A DNA stretch of 64,000 nucleotides from Isoptericola peretonis (GTDB lineage Bacteria > Actinomycetota > Actinomycetes > Actinomycetales > Cellulomonadaceae). Location of the stretch: contig JALQCY010000003.1 in NCBI GenBank assembly GCA_023241745.1, positions 434,001-498,000 of the forward strand. The letters run 5' to 3'. The notes below the pieces were generated by a model. That model did not search any database. It was not told the DNA's origin and worked only from the letters and a program-made list of their open reading frames with translations. Position 1 is the first letter of the stretch. Each line of letters starts with the position of its first letter. The position numbers and the translations under genes are program-made. This document shows, piece after piece, positions 37,894 to 46,656 of the stretch.

Positions 37894-39633
37894 TCAGCCC
37901 TTGCTCGGGTCCTTGAGCCCGACGCCGGTGTAGTCGAGACCACCGGTCGCGACGCCCGGGCTGGAGTACACCCCGGTGACGTTCTCGCCGGGCAGCAGCA
38001 CGACCTTCTCCACGAGCAGCGGCACGATCGGCGCCTGCTCGAGCACCTGCTCGTCGAGGTTGCCCCAGGCCTCGTTCGCGGCCGCCGGGTCCGTGATGGC
38101 GAGCGCGTCGTCGATGGCGGAGTTGATCGCCGGGTCGTCGATCTGCCCGAGGTTGGAGTTGCCCTTGTCGGTGATGCGACGCCCGTCGAACAGCGGCGGG
38201 ATGACGGTGCTCGCCGACGACGCCCAGTCGGGGCACCAGCCGGTGATCGCGGCGTCGTTCTGCAGCTTCGGCGTGCCGATCGTCTCGTAGAACTTCGAGG
38301 TGTCGATCGGGTTGAACGTCACCTCGATGCCCACGCGGGCCAGGGACTGCTGCACGGCCTCGGCCTGCGCCTGCAGCTTCGGCTGGGTGCGCATGTCGAG
38401 GGTCATCTCGAAGCCGTCGGCGTACCCGGCCTCGGCGAGCAGCGCCTTGGCCTTCTCGACGTCGCCGGTGTTCCCCTCGCTCGGGTAGAGGTCGAAGTCC
38501 TTGTGGCCGGCCACGGACGCGGGGATGGTGGTGCTGGCGACGTCGGCGAGCATGGTGCCGCCGGTGCCGTTCTGCACGGCCGCCTTGTCCACCGCGTACG
38601 AGATCGCCTGGCGCACCTTGACGTCGTCCAGCGGCTTCTTCGTGGTGTTGAGGCCCATGTAGGTGGTGCAGACGCCCGGCCAGTCGACCAGGCGGTCGGA
38701 GTACCTCGGGTCCTGCAGGCGGGCGAGCGTGGCCGGCTGCAGGTTGCCGGCGATCGCGTTGACGTCCGAGCCCTGCCCGGCGAGCAGGCGCTCGTCGATG
38801 GTGGCGGGGTCGAGGCCGAGCTGGAAGTGCCAGCCGTCCGGCTTGGCCGTGCGGACCTCGTCGGTGGCCGGGTCCCAGTTCTCGTTGCGGACCAGGTTGA
38901 TGACGCTGCCCGGGGTGTACTCGTCGAGCGTGTACGGCCCCGACGCGACGATGTCGTTGAGGAACTCGTCGCCGGCGCCGGAGTCGACGGGGAAGGGCGC
39001 GAAGTTCGGCTGGGACGCCACGGCGGGGAAGTCGGGGAACGGCGCCTTCAGGTGGAAGACGATCGTCTTGTCGTCGGGGGTCTCGATCGTCGGCAGGTCG
39101 CCCGAGAGGTACGGGCCCTGGTAGTCGTCCGGCGCGTCGATGACCTGCTTGGCGTACGGGGAGCCGATGCCGATCTCGGGGTCCCAGGCGCGCGAGACGC
39201 CGAACTCGACCTCGGCGGAGGTGATCGGGTCCCCGTTGTCGAACTTCAGCCCGTCCTTGAGCGTGAACGTCCAGGTCAGGCCGTCGTCGGACACCGTGCC
39301 CGTGTCGGTGGCGAGGTCCGGCACGATCTCGTTCGGGTCCTCGGCGCTGCCGGACGCCGGCGTCGTGAGCGTCCGGTACACGAGCCGGTAGAAGTTGTTG
39401 ACTCCGCCGTCCCAGCCCTTCGCCGGGTCGAGGTAGGAGAAGTCGGCGTTCTGCAGCACCTGGACGACGCCGCCCTCGGCGGGCTCGCCCTCGAGCCCGC
39501 TGGTGCTGCTCGCCGTGGAGCTCGAGCCGCCGCCTCCGCCGGAGCAGGCGCCGAGCACGAGGACGGTCGCGGTGGCGAACGCGCCGGCGCGCAGCGCGGG
39601 CCGGGTCGCTCGTCGGGTCACTCGTCGGGTCAT
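37894..39633 (-). CDS. Peptide ABC transporter substrate-binding lipoprotein (SBP family 5)
   Basis: 579 residues. Lipobox 'LVLGAC' with C30 as the anchored residue, a Gly/Ser linker, then the family-5 fold: 'FSYLDPAKGWDGGVNNFYRL', 'LKDGLKFDNGDPITSAEVEF', 'KPLDDVKVRQAISYAVDK' and 'WCPDWASSASTVIPPLF'. The family binds di- to oligopeptides and some glycopeptides or sugars. Its place directly after the GH127 gene suggests the ligand is an arabinosylated hydroxyproline peptide (inference). GGGAGG lies before the ATG; 60 nt separate it from the GH127 stop. Confidence 0.92.
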   Translation of the reverse strand: MTRRVTRRATRPALRAGAFATATVLVLGACSGGGGGSSSTASSTSGLEGEPAEGGVVQVLQNADFSYLDPAKGWDGGVNNFYRLVYRTLTTPASGSAEDPNEIVPDLATDTGTVSDDGLTWTFTLKDGLKFDNGDPITSAEVEFGVSRAWDPEIGIGSPYAKQVIDAPDDYQGPYLSGDLPTIETPDDKTIVFHLKAPFPDFPAVASQPNFAPFPVDSGAGDEFLNDIVASGPYTLDEYTPGSVINLVRNENWDPATDEVRTAKPDGWHFQLGLDPATIDERLLAGQGSDVNAIAGNLQPATLARLQDPRYSDRLVDWPGVCTTYMGLNTTKKPLDDVKVRQAISYAVDKAAVQNGTGGTMLADVASTTIPASVAGHKDFDLYPSEGNTGDVEKAKALLAEAGYADGFEMTLDMRTQPKLQAQAEAVQQSLARVGIEVTFNPIDTSKFYETIGTPKLQNDAAITGWCPDWASSASTVIPPLFDGRRITDKGNSNLGQIDDPAINSAIDDALAITDPAAANEAWGNLDEQVLEQAPIVPLLVEKVVLLPGENVTGVYSSPGVATGGLDYTGVGLKDPSKG

Positions 39634-39693
39634 GGAATGCCTCCCAGGGTGGGGATGGTGCGAGGAGCGGGTCGGTGAGAGCGGTGGAGCGGG

Positions 39694-41631
39694 TCAGGAC
39701 AGGCGGAGGAAGACGCGCATGGCGCCCACCTCGCGGTTGCCCCAGAGCGCGTAGGGCACGAGGGCCACCGGCGCGCGGTGCGTGGCGGGCGCCGTGGCGC
39801 CCAGCGGGGGGTACGGGTCGTCGCTCGTCGGGGGCGCGACGGCGAGGTCGCCGCGCAGCACCCGCCACGGGTGGTCGTGGTCGACCGCGAGCCGGGCCAC
39901 GTCCTCGGGCGAGAGCAGCAGGTCGTCCACCGGGGCGGCGGCGTCCTGCTGCTCGACGCAGTAGACGAGCGGCCCGCGCAGGACGGCGGCGGTGCCGCGG
40001 GCGGCGTCCAGGTGCGGGTGGGCGGTGACGGCACGCACCGGCATGGGCAGGTCGAGCACGACCGTCCGGCCCGGCGTCCACGTGCGGGTCAGCCGGAGCC
40101 AGCCGTCGGCGGGGCGCTCGGCGACGGGCTCGCCGTCCACGGTGGCGGTGGCGCCGTCCGCCCAGGCGGGGATGCGCAGCGCGAGCGTGACCGGGCGGTC
40201 CGGCGCGCGGCGCACGCGCACGGTGACGCGCCCGTCCCACGGCAGGTCGGTCGTGACGTCGACGCCGAGGGCGGGGGAGTCGATCGCGGCGCTCGCGTAC
40301 AGGGCGACGGTGAGGGAGTCGTCGTCGGCCACGGCCAGGTGGTCCTGCAGCTCGGACATCCAGCGCACCACGTTGGGCGGGCAGCACGGGCAGCCGAACC
40401 AGGCGCGGCGGAGCGGCTCGCCGTCCTTCTCGGCGCCCGAGCGCTGCTCGTGGTCGGGGCGACGCTGCAACGGGTTGTCGTAGAAGAAGGCGGCGCCGTC
40501 CTCCGACAGGCCGACGGCGTACGCGTTGTGCAGCACCCGCTCGACGTGGTCGAGGACGTCGGCCCGGCCGGTGGCGAGGAAGAGCCGCCACCCCCACTGG
40601 ACCGTGCCGATCGCGGCGCAGGTCTCCGCGTACGCACGCTCGGCGGGCAGCTCGAACCGGTCGCCGAAGGCCTCGTCGGAGTGCCGGGAGCCGATCCCGC
40701 CCGTGAGGTAGGACTTGCGCGCCACCATGTCGTCCCACAGGTGCTCGAGGTGGGCGACGAGGGCGTCGTCGCCGGTCTCGAGCGCGACGTCCGTCGCACC
40801 TGCGGCGAGGTAGACCATGCGGACCGCGTGCCCGGTGACGGAGCCCAGCTCCCGCAGCGGCACGGCGTCCTGGAAGTAGTCCGCCGCGAAGATCGTGTGC
40901 TCGAGCGTCCCGGCCCCGCGGCGCTCGACGAACAGCCGGGCCTGCTCCAGGTAGCGGCCGTCGCCGGTCTCGCGGGCGAGCTCGACCAGGGCCATCTCCA
41001 CCTCGGGATGGCCGCAGTACGCCTGCTCGCCGTCAGGCCCGTACCGCTCGACGACGAGGTCCGCGAACCGGGACGCGACGTCGAGCAGGCGGCGGTCGCC
41101 GAGCTGGCGCGACGCCGCGACCGCGGCCTGGGCGAGGTGGCCCAGGTTGTACATCTCGTGGCCCCACGACAGGTCCTGCCACGGCCGCTTCGCGCTCTGG
41201 GGCGACTGGTAGAAGGTGCCGAGGTAGCCGTCGGCACGCTGGGTGCGCTCGATCAGCGCCACCGACTCCTCGTAGAACTCACGGGCGACGGCGAGCGCCT
41301 CGGCCTCCTCGGCGTCGGCCGGGTCGCGGGCGAGCTCGTACGCGACGCCCTCGAGCGTCTTGTAGACGTCGGTGTCGAGGAAGGGGTAGCGCCCGCGGTA
41401 GTCGCCGACGGACGGGTCCTGGAGGCGGCGGAAGTTGTCGAGGTTCCCGGCCTGCCGCACCTCGCGCACCACGTGCGGCACGGTGGCGACGCGGTTGCGC
41501 CGCTGCCAGTCGTGGAGCAGACCGCCGGTGAGGCGCACCCGGCCCGTGCCGAGCGGCGACCCGACCGGGCCGGTCGCCACGACGGCGGGAGCGCGGCTCG
41601 GCACGGAAGTCATGTTCGGGGCGATGGCCAC
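39694..41631 (-). CDS. Beta-L-arabinofuranosidase, glycoside hydrolase family 127 (DUF1680)
   Basis: 645 residues, GTG start preceded by GAGGAG. The (alpha/alpha)6 core spans about 25-440. The zinc-thiolate active site known from Bifidobacterium HypBA1 (Glu338, Cys340, Cys417, Cys418) is fully matched: E336 and C338 in 'YAETCAAIG', C416 and C417 in 'GCPCCPPNVVRW', C416 being the expected nucleophile. The family removes beta-linked arabinofuranose from hydroxyproline-bound arabino-oligosaccharides of extensin. No signal peptide, so it should act in the cytoplasm on imported glycopeptides. First gene of the eight-gene arm; an operator-like site lies just upstream. Confidence 0.92.
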   Translation of the reverse strand: MAIAPNMTSVPSRAPAVVATGPVGSPLGTGRVRLTGGLLHDWQRRNRVATVPHVVREVRQAGNLDNFRRLQDPSVGDYRGRYPFLDTDVYKTLEGVAYELARDPADAEEAEALAVAREFYEESVALIERTQRADGYLGTFYQSPQSAKRPWQDLSWGHEMYNLGHLAQAAVAASRQLGDRRLLDVASRFADLVVERYGPDGEQAYCGHPEVEMALVELARETGDGRYLEQARLFVERRGAGTLEHTIFAADYFQDAVPLRELGSVTGHAVRMVYLAAGATDVALETGDDALVAHLEHLWDDMVARKSYLTGGIGSRHSDEAFGDRFELPAERAYAETCAAIGTVQWGWRLFLATGRADVLDHVERVLHNAYAVGLSEDGAAFFYDNPLQRRPDHEQRSGAEKDGEPLRRAWFGCPCCPPNVVRWMSELQDHLAVADDDSLTVALYASAAIDSPALGVDVTTDLPWDGRVTVRVRRAPDRPVTLALRIPAWADGATATVDGEPVAERPADGWLRLTRTWTPGRTVVLDLPMPVRAVTAHPHLDAARGTAAVLRGPLVYCVEQQDAAAPVDDLLLSPEDVARLAVDHDHPWRVLRGDLAVAPPTSDDPYPPLGATAPATHRAPVALVPYALWGNREVGAMRVFLRLS

Positions 41632-41645
41632 AGGATCTCCTCAGT

Positions 41646-41662
41646 GGTATATCACATTGCAT
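41646..41662 (-). promoter_or_regulatory. Operator-like site in front of the GH127 operon
   Basis: GGTATATCACATTGCAT on the plus strand; on the reverse strand it reads ATGCAATGTGATATACC. It is a sharp AT-rich island in GC-rich DNA, 15 nt upstream of the GH127 GTG, and shares ATGTGATAT/TATGTGACATA-type bases with the two other sites near the regulator and the catabolic operon. Confidence 0.6.
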
Positions 41663-41866
41663 AGGCTCAGCCGCGTCGCCCAGGGCGAGCCGGCATGACG
41701 TCGTCGTCCGGTCAGTCCTACGGGCGCTCGCGTCGTCGCGTGCGCCGGGTCGTTCTCGGTCAGGTTCCTGCTCGGCTGGGCTGTTGTCGCAGGTGGGCGC
41801 CGGTGCCGGGTCGCGGCCCCGTGCCCCCGTCGGGCAGGCCACCTTGGCCTGACCGCCGATGTGACG

Positions 41867-41883
41867 GGTAACATATCATGCAC
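41867..41883 (+). promoter_or_regulatory. Operator-like site in front of the FCD/GntR gene
   Basis: GGTAACATATCATGCAC, about 50 nt upstream of the regulator's ATG. Reverse complement contains ATATGTTACC, similar in its half-site to the site at 42651. With the site at 41646 it flanks a 204-nt region that holds no gene but must contain the divergent promoters. Confidence 0.55.
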
Positions 41884-41931
41884 TACTGTGATGTCCACCA
41901 CCCCCGGATCCAGCCCCGTGAGGAAGTGCTC

Positions 41932-42609
41932 ATGTCGGAAGCCGTAGCGTCTTTTCGTCGCATCGAGGCGCCGGTCAGCCTGCGCGAGAGCGTGTCGCGC
42001 GCCCTCACCGCGGCGATCGTCTCGGGTGACCTCGCGCCGGGGACGCTGGTGTCGGTGCCCTCCCTCACGGCGCGCTTCGCCGTGTCGGCGACGCCGGTGC
42101 GCGAGGCGATGCTGGACCTCGAGAAGCGCGGCTTCGTCACCGCCGTCCGCAACAAGGGCTTCCGGGTCACCGAGGTGTCGCCGGAGATGCTGAGCCACAT
42201 CGCCGAGGTGCGGCAGCTCCTCGAGCCGCCGGCCATGGAGAAGCTGGCAGGCCGCTTTCCCCAGGCGGCGCTGGGCGCGCTGCGCGAGCAGGCCGACGCC
42301 ATCGTCACGGGTGCGCGCTCAGGTGACCTGGTGACGTATCTCGAGGCGGACCGCGACTTCCATCTGCGCCTCACGACCCTGGCGGGCAACCCCCTGCTGG
42401 TGGACGTGGTGGCGGACCTGCGCAGCCGGGCACGGCTGCTCGGACTGTCGCAGATGGTCGCCACCGACCGCCTGGAGCACTCGGCGGCCGAGCACCACGA
42501 GCTGCTCGACCTGCTCGCGGCCGGCGACGCCGCCGGGGCGCGGGACCTCATGCACCGCCACATCGGCCACACCACGGGCTGGTGGGCGGGGCGCCCCGAG
42601 GAGGACTGA
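41932..42609 (+). CDS. GntR-family regulator with FCD domain (putative regulator of the hydroxyproline/GH127 locus)
   Basis: 225 residues. Winged HTH about 15-80 ('SLTARFAVSATPVREAMLDL', 'NKGFRVTEVS') and an all-helical FCD effector domain about 90-215 whose metal ligands are visible in 'YLEADRDFHLRLTTLAGN' (Asp/His), 'AAEHHELLDLLAAGDA' and the last 'MHRHIGHT' (His). FCD regulators sense small carboxylates or amino acids; hydroxyproline or an intermediate is the natural guess here. GAGGAAGTG precedes the ATG at 41932. Probably binds the three AT-rich sites at 41646, 41867 and 42651. Confidence 0.88.
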   Translation: MSEAVASFRRIEAPVSLRESVSRALTAAIVSGDLAPGTLVSVPSLTARFAVSATPVREAMLDLEKRGFVTAVRNKGFRVTEVSPEMLSHIAEVRQLLEPPAMEKLAGRFPQAALGALREQADAIVTGARSGDLVTYLEADRDFHLRLTTLAGNPLLVDVVADLRSRARLLGLSQMVATDRLEHSAAEHHELLDLLAAGDAAGARDLMHRHIGHTTGWWAGRPEED

Positions 42610-42650
42610 CCGGGAGGGGCCGGCACCGTGGCCGACCCCTACCGGATGCT

Positions 42651-42668
42651 GGTATGTGACATATTACC
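42651..42668 (+). promoter_or_regulatory. Operator-like palindrome in front of the hydroxyproline operon
   Basis: GGTATGTGACATATTACC. The 11-bp centre TATGTGACATA is a perfect odd palindrome, and GGTA/TACC flank it. It ends 13 nt before the ATG of the FAD dehydrogenase gene, just ahead of the GAAGGAG ribosome site, so a bound repressor would block transcription or initiation. Confidence 0.65.
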
Positions 42669-42681
42669 GAGAAGGAGCCGT

Positions 42682-43920
42682 ATGACCGTCGACGTCGTGG
42701 TCGTGGGTGCGGGCATCGTGGGTGCCGCGTGCGCCCGTGCGCTCGCCCGCCGCGGGCTCGCGGTCACCGTGCTCGACCGGCGCGGTGCGGCGTCCGGCAC
42801 CACCGCACACGGGGAGGGCAACCTCCTCGTCTCGGACAAGGAGCCGGGCCCCGAGCTCCTGCTGGCCCAGCACGCCGCCCGGCGGTGGCCGTCGCTCGTG
42901 GCGGAGCTCGACGACGAGCTGGGCGGAGCCCGGCACGGCTTCCCCCCGCTCGAGTACGACCCCAAGGGCGGCCTCGTCGCCGCCACGACCACCGCGGGCG
43001 CCCAGCCCTTGCGGGACTTCGCCGCCCGGCAGCGGGGCGCCGGGGTGGACGCGCGAGAGGTCGACGTCGCCCAGGCCCTCGAGCTCGAGCCGGCGCTGAA
43101 CCCCGGCCTCACGGCCGCCGTCTGGTACCCGGAGGACGCCCAGGTGCAGCCCGTCGCGGCGGCGGAGGCGCTCCTCGCCTCCGCCCGGCACGCCGGGGCG
43201 ACGGTGCGCACGGGCGTCGAGGTGGTGGGCGCCCTGCGCGACGGCGACCGTCTCGTCGGGGTGCGGACCTCCGGCGGCGACGTCCCTGCGGCGGCCGTCG
43301 TGCTCGCCGCGGGACCGTGGTCCGGAGTCGTCGCCGCGCGGCTCGGCGTGGCGCTGCCCGTCCGGCCGCGGCGCGGGATGGTGCTGGTGACCACCCGCAT
43401 GCCGCACGTCGTGCGGCACAAGGTGTACGACGGCGACTACGTGGGTGCCACCCAGTCCGGCGACGCGTCGCTCCAGACGTCCAGCGTGGTCGAGTCGACC
43501 GCCGCCGGCACCGTGCTCATCGGCTCCAGCCGCGAGCAGGTCGGGTTCGACGAGCGGTTGCGCGTCGCCGTGCTGCGCGAGATGGCCGCGCGGGCGATCC
43601 GCCTGTTCCCCTTCCTCGCCGACGCGAGCGCCATGCGCGCCTACCTGGGCTTCCGCCCCTATGTGCCCGACCACCTGCCGATCGTCGGCCCCGACCCCCG
43701 GACGCCGGGCCTGTGGGTCGCGACCGGGCACGAGGGCGCGGGCATCGGGCTGGGGCCCGTGAGCGGCGAGCTGCTCGCCGACCTGTACACCGGAGCGGAG
43801 CCCGCGGTCGACCCCGCGCCGTTCCGCGTCGACCGGCCGGCGGTGCTCGCCGCCGCGCCCTGGGCCCCGCCCCCGTCCGACACCCCCGCGCCGACCGGGA
43901 CCATCGAGGAGGCCTCATGA
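42682..43920 (+). CDS. FAD-dependent D-amino-acid dehydrogenase-like protein, probable D-hydroxyproline dehydrogenase catalytic subunit
   Basis: 412 residues. FAD motif 'VVVVGAGIVGAACARALA' at about 5-22, a DadA/ThiO-like substrate region, and 'LGFRPYVPDHLPIVGPD' plus 'GHEGAGIGLGPVSGELLADL' at the C-terminus. In the three-subunit D-hydroxyproline dehydrogenases of pseudomonads this beta-type subunit oxidises cis-4-hydroxy-D-proline to pyrroline-4-hydroxy-2-carboxylate. The two following genes encode the matching [2Fe-2S] and FAD/NAD subunits, each overlapping by 4 nt. ATG at 42682 follows GAAGGAG. Confidence 0.87.
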   Translation: MTVDVVVVGAGIVGAACARALARRGLAVTVLDRRGAASGTTAHGEGNLLVSDKEPGPELLLAQHAARRWPSLVAELDDELGGARHGFPPLEYDPKGGLVAATTTAGAQPLRDFAARQRGAGVDAREVDVAQALELEPALNPGLTAAVWYPEDAQVQPVAAAEALLASARHAGATVRTGVEVVGALRDGDRLVGVRTSGGDVPAAAVVLAAGPWSGVVAARLGVALPVRPRRGMVLVTTRMPHVVRHKVYDGDYVGATQSGDASLQTSSVVESTAAGTVLIGSSREQVGFDERLRVAVLREMAARAIRLFPFLADASAMRAYLGFRPYVPDHLPIVGPDPRTPGLWVATGHEGAGIGLGPVSGELLADLYTGAEPAVDPAPFRVDRPAVLAAAPWAPPPSDTPAPTGTIEEAS

Positions 43921-44195
43921 CCGCGCGTCCGCTCACCATCACCCTCGACGGCGAGCCGTTCGCCGGCGCCGAGGGCCAGACCATCGCGGGGATGCTGCTG
44001 GCCGCCAGGCGCCGGTCGTGGCGCACCACCAGCGCCGGCGCCGCCCCGCGCGGCGTGTTCTGCGGCATCGGGGTGTGCTTCGACTGCCTCGTCACCGTCA
44101 ACGGAGCGCGCGACGTGCGTGCCTGCCTGCGGCGCGCCGCCGACGGCGACGTGGTGGAGACGCAGCACGACCCGCTGCCGGAGGTGACCTCGTGA
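43917..44195 (+). CDS. [2Fe-2S] small subunit of the probable D-hydroxyproline dehydrogenase
   Basis: 92 residues. Ferredoxin-like fold with the cysteine set 'FCGIGVCFDCLV' (C-x4-C-x2-C) and a fourth cysteine in 'ACLRRA', as in the gamma/small subunits of the hydroxyproline and HcnA-like dehydrogenases. Transfers electrons between the two flavoproteins. ATGA overlap with the gene before and GTGA with the gene after show stoichiometric co-translation. Confidence 0.88.
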   Translation: MTARPLTITLDGEPFAGAEGQTIAGMLLAARRRSWRTTSAGAAPRGVFCGIGVCFDCLVTVNGARDVRACLRRAADGDVVETQHDPLPEVTS

Positions 44196-45619
44196 CCCGC
44201 CGCACGGTGGTCGTGGTCGGCGCCGGGCCGGCCGGGCTCTCCGCCGCGCGCGCCGCGGCCCGCGCCGGGGCCGAGGTGACGTTGCTCGACGCGTCGGACC
44301 AGGTGGGCGGGCAGTTCTGGCGGCACGCCTCCCGGCCCGCCCACGACGAGCACCGGTACCACCACGGCTGGAGCACGTTCACGGCGCTGCGCGACGTCGT
44401 CGCCTCGCACCCTCGGGTCACGCTGCTGACGTCCGCCCAGGTGTGGGCGCTCGAACGGCTCGACGACGGCGTGCGGCTCCGCGTGCTCGTCGGACCCGCG
44501 GACGCCTCGGGCCGTGAGCACCTCACCCTGACCCCGGACGCGCTGGTGCTCGCCACGGGGGCGCACGACCGCACGTTGCCGTTCCCCGGCTGGCAGCTGC
44601 CGGGCGTCACCACCGCGGGCGCGGCCCAGGCCCTCGCCAAGGCGGAGCGCGTGGCCGTGGGCGATCGCGTCGTCGTCGCCGGCGCGGGCCCGTTCCTGCT
44701 GCCCGTCGCGACGTCGCTGCTGCGCACCGGCGCGCGGGTGCTGTCGGTGCACGAGGCCGCCACCCCGGCGTCGCTGGCCCGTGGCTGGGGCTCGCGCCCG
44801 GCTGGGCTGCTGGGTGCCGCGCACAAGACGGGAGAGCTCGGCGGGTACGTCGGGACGCTCGCGCGCCACCGGGTCGCGTACCGGCTCGGCGAGGCGGTGG
44901 TCGCCGCCCGCGGGGACGGCCGGGTCGAGGAGGTGACCGTGGCGCGGGTCGACGCACGATGGGCGCCGGTGCCGGGCACCGAGCGCACCGTCGCGGCGGA
45001 CGCGGTGTGCGTCTCGCACGGGTTCACCCCTCGCCTCGAGCTCGCGGTGGCCGCCGCGTGCGCGATCTCGCCCGACCGCTTCGTCGTCGTCGACGACGGG
45101 CAGGGCACCAGCGCGCCCGGCGTCTGGGCCGCGGGCGAGCTCACCGGCATCGGGGGAGCGGAGGCCGCGCTCGCCGAGGGCTGGGTGGCCGGGCACCACG
45201 CCGCGTCCGGGGCCGTCGACGACCCGGCCGTGGCCCGGGCGGCGCGCCGGCGCGACCGGTCCGCCGACTTCGCCCGCCGGCTGGAGGCCGCGCACGGCAT
45301 CCGGGGCGGCTGGACCGCCTGGCTGCGCGACGACACGCTCGTCTGCCGCTGCGAGGAGGTCGACGCCGGCACCCTGCGCGCGGCCGCGTGCGCCACCGGC
45401 TCCGCCGACCTGCGCTCGGTGCGCCTCACCAGCCGCGCCGGTCTCGGGCCGTGCCAGGCACGGGTCTGCGGCCGCACGGTCGCCGAGCTCGTGGGCGCCG
45501 ACGCCGCGTCGTCCCCCGGCGACGCCACCGAGGCGCCGCCCGCCGTCCCCGACCGCCGGCCCCTCGTCGTGCCCGTCCGGCTCGGCGACCTCGCCGCGCT
45601 GCCGGACGACCCGACCTGA
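44192..45619 (+). CDS. FAD/NAD-binding subunit with BFD-like [2Fe-2S] domain, probable D-hydroxyproline dehydrogenase large subunit
   Basis: 475 residues. 'VVVVGAGPAGLSAARAAARA' at the N-terminus, 'LVLATGAHDRTLPFPGWQLP' in the middle and a BFD-type cluster near the C-terminus: 'CRCEEVDAGTL' with 'LGPCQARVCGR' (four Cys). This is the arrangement of the HcnB/alpha-type subunit of the heterotrimeric D-hydroxyproline dehydrogenases. It presumably passes electrons to the respiratory chain. Start GTG 44192 overlaps the preceding stop. Confidence 0.88.
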   Translation: MTRRTVVVVGAGPAGLSAARAAARAGAEVTLLDASDQVGGQFWRHASRPAHDEHRYHHGWSTFTALRDVVASHPRVTLLTSAQVWALERLDDGVRLRVLVGPADASGREHLTLTPDALVLATGAHDRTLPFPGWQLPGVTTAGAAQALAKAERVAVGDRVVVAGAGPFLLPVATSLLRTGARVLSVHEAATPASLARGWGSRPAGLLGAAHKTGELGGYVGTLARHRVAYRLGEAVVAARGDGRVEEVTVARVDARWAPVPGTERTVAADAVCVSHGFTPRLELAVAAACAISPDRFVVVDDGQGTSAPGVWAAGELTGIGGAEAALAEGWVAGHHAASGAVDDPAVARAARRRDRSADFARRLEAAHGIRGGWTAWLRDDTLVCRCEEVDAGTLRAAACATGSADLRSVRLTSRAGLGPCQARVCGRTVAELVGADAASSPGDATEAPPAVPDRRPLVVPVRLGDLAALPDDPT

Positions 45620-45684
45620 ACCTTCCCGTCGAGCAGACCCTCGCGTCCCGAGACCGCGACGCGCCAACCGAGAGGAAACACCGC

Positions 45685-46602
45685 ATGAGCTCCCAGAAGA
45701 TCGACCTGGGCGGAGTCGTCGTCGCCACGACGCTGCCCTTCACCCCCGACGCCGCAGCCCCCGCCGGGCTCGCCGTCGACTACGAGGGCTTCGCCGCGCA
45801 CGTCGACCACCTGATGGACGCGGGCTGCCGCGGCGTCGGGCCCAACGGCTCCCTCGGCGAGTACTCGTCGCTCACCGACGACGAGCGCCGCAAGGTCGTG
45901 CAGACCGCCGTCGATGCGGTCGCCCGCCGGGGCATCGTCATCGCGGGCGTGCACGGCGTGGGCTGGCACCAGGCCAAGCACTGGGCCGAGCTCGCTGCCG
46001 AGGACGGCGCCGACGCCGTCCTGCTGCTGCCGCCCACGATCTACCGCGCCAACCGGGGCGAGATCGTCGAGCACTACTCCCGCGTGAACGAGGTCGGCCT
46101 GCCGATCATGGTCTACAACAACCCGTTCGACACGAAGGTCGACCTGACGCCGGACCTCGTGGCCGAGCTCGCGCAGCTCGACAACGTGGTGGCCGTCAAG
46201 GAGTTCTCCGGCGACGTGCGCCGGATCTCCGAGCTGCGCGAGGTCGCGGACATCGACGTCATCGCCGGCGCCGACGACCTGCTGTTCGAGTCGCTGGTGA
46301 TGGGCGCGACCGGCTGGTTCGCCGGCTACCCGAACGCGATCCCCGAGGTCGCCGTCGAGCTGTACGAGCTGGTGCGGGCCGGCAAGATCACCGAGGCCCG
46401 GGACCTGTACGAGAACGTGGTCGCCATGTTCCGCTGGGACTCGCGCACCGAGTTCGTGCAGGCCATCAAGCTGTCCACCCAGATCGCGGGGCGCCCGTTC
46501 GGCATCGAGACCCGCCCGCCGCGCGGCCCGCTGTCGGCCGAGCAGGAGGCCGCCGTACGCAAGGACACCGAGAAGGCCCTCGCGTACATCGCCGCCCGCT
46601 GA
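45685..46602 (+). CDS. DapA-family lyase, probable pyrroline-4-hydroxy-2-carboxylate deaminase
   Basis: 305 residues, TIM barrel of the dihydrodipicolinate synthase/N-acetylneuraminate lyase superfamily. Schiff-base lysine K172 in 'VAVKEFSGD', tyrosine Y144 in 'VYNNPF', and 'GPNGSLGEYSSL' replaces the DapA 'GTTGE' element. The pattern matches the deaminase that converts pyrroline-4-hydroxy-2-carboxylate to 2-oxoglutarate semialdehyde. Position between dehydrogenase and epimerase genes supports this over DapA. GAGAGGAAA precedes the ATG. Confidence 0.87.
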   Translation: MSSQKIDLGGVVVATTLPFTPDAAAPAGLAVDYEGFAAHVDHLMDAGCRGVGPNGSLGEYSSLTDDERRKVVQTAVDAVARRGIVIAGVHGVGWHQAKHWAELAAEDGADAVLLLPPTIYRANRGEIVEHYSRVNEVGLPIMVYNNPFDTKVDLTPDLVAELAQLDNVVAVKEFSGDVRRISELREVADIDVIAGADDLLFESLVMGATGWFAGYPNAIPEVAVELYELVRAGKITEARDLYENVVAMFRWDSRTEFVQAIKLSTQIAGRPFGIETRPPRGPLSAEQEAAVRKDTEKALAYIAAR

Positions 46603-46656
46603 GTCCGCCTGTCACCCAGCCCGTCACCACCGAGCCCTACTCCAGAGAGGCCGACC

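Noticed and set aside
35936..40738. One 1600-codon reverse frame covering permease, SBP and GH127
   Set aside because: Only its last 332 codons (OppB) are real. The rest is another frame of the SBP and GH127 genes, which are clear in their own frames.
45685..46602. DapA (lysine biosynthesis) for the lyase in the hydroxyproline operon
   Set aside because: The DapA 'GTTGE' element is changed and the gene lies between hydroxyproline-pathway genes.
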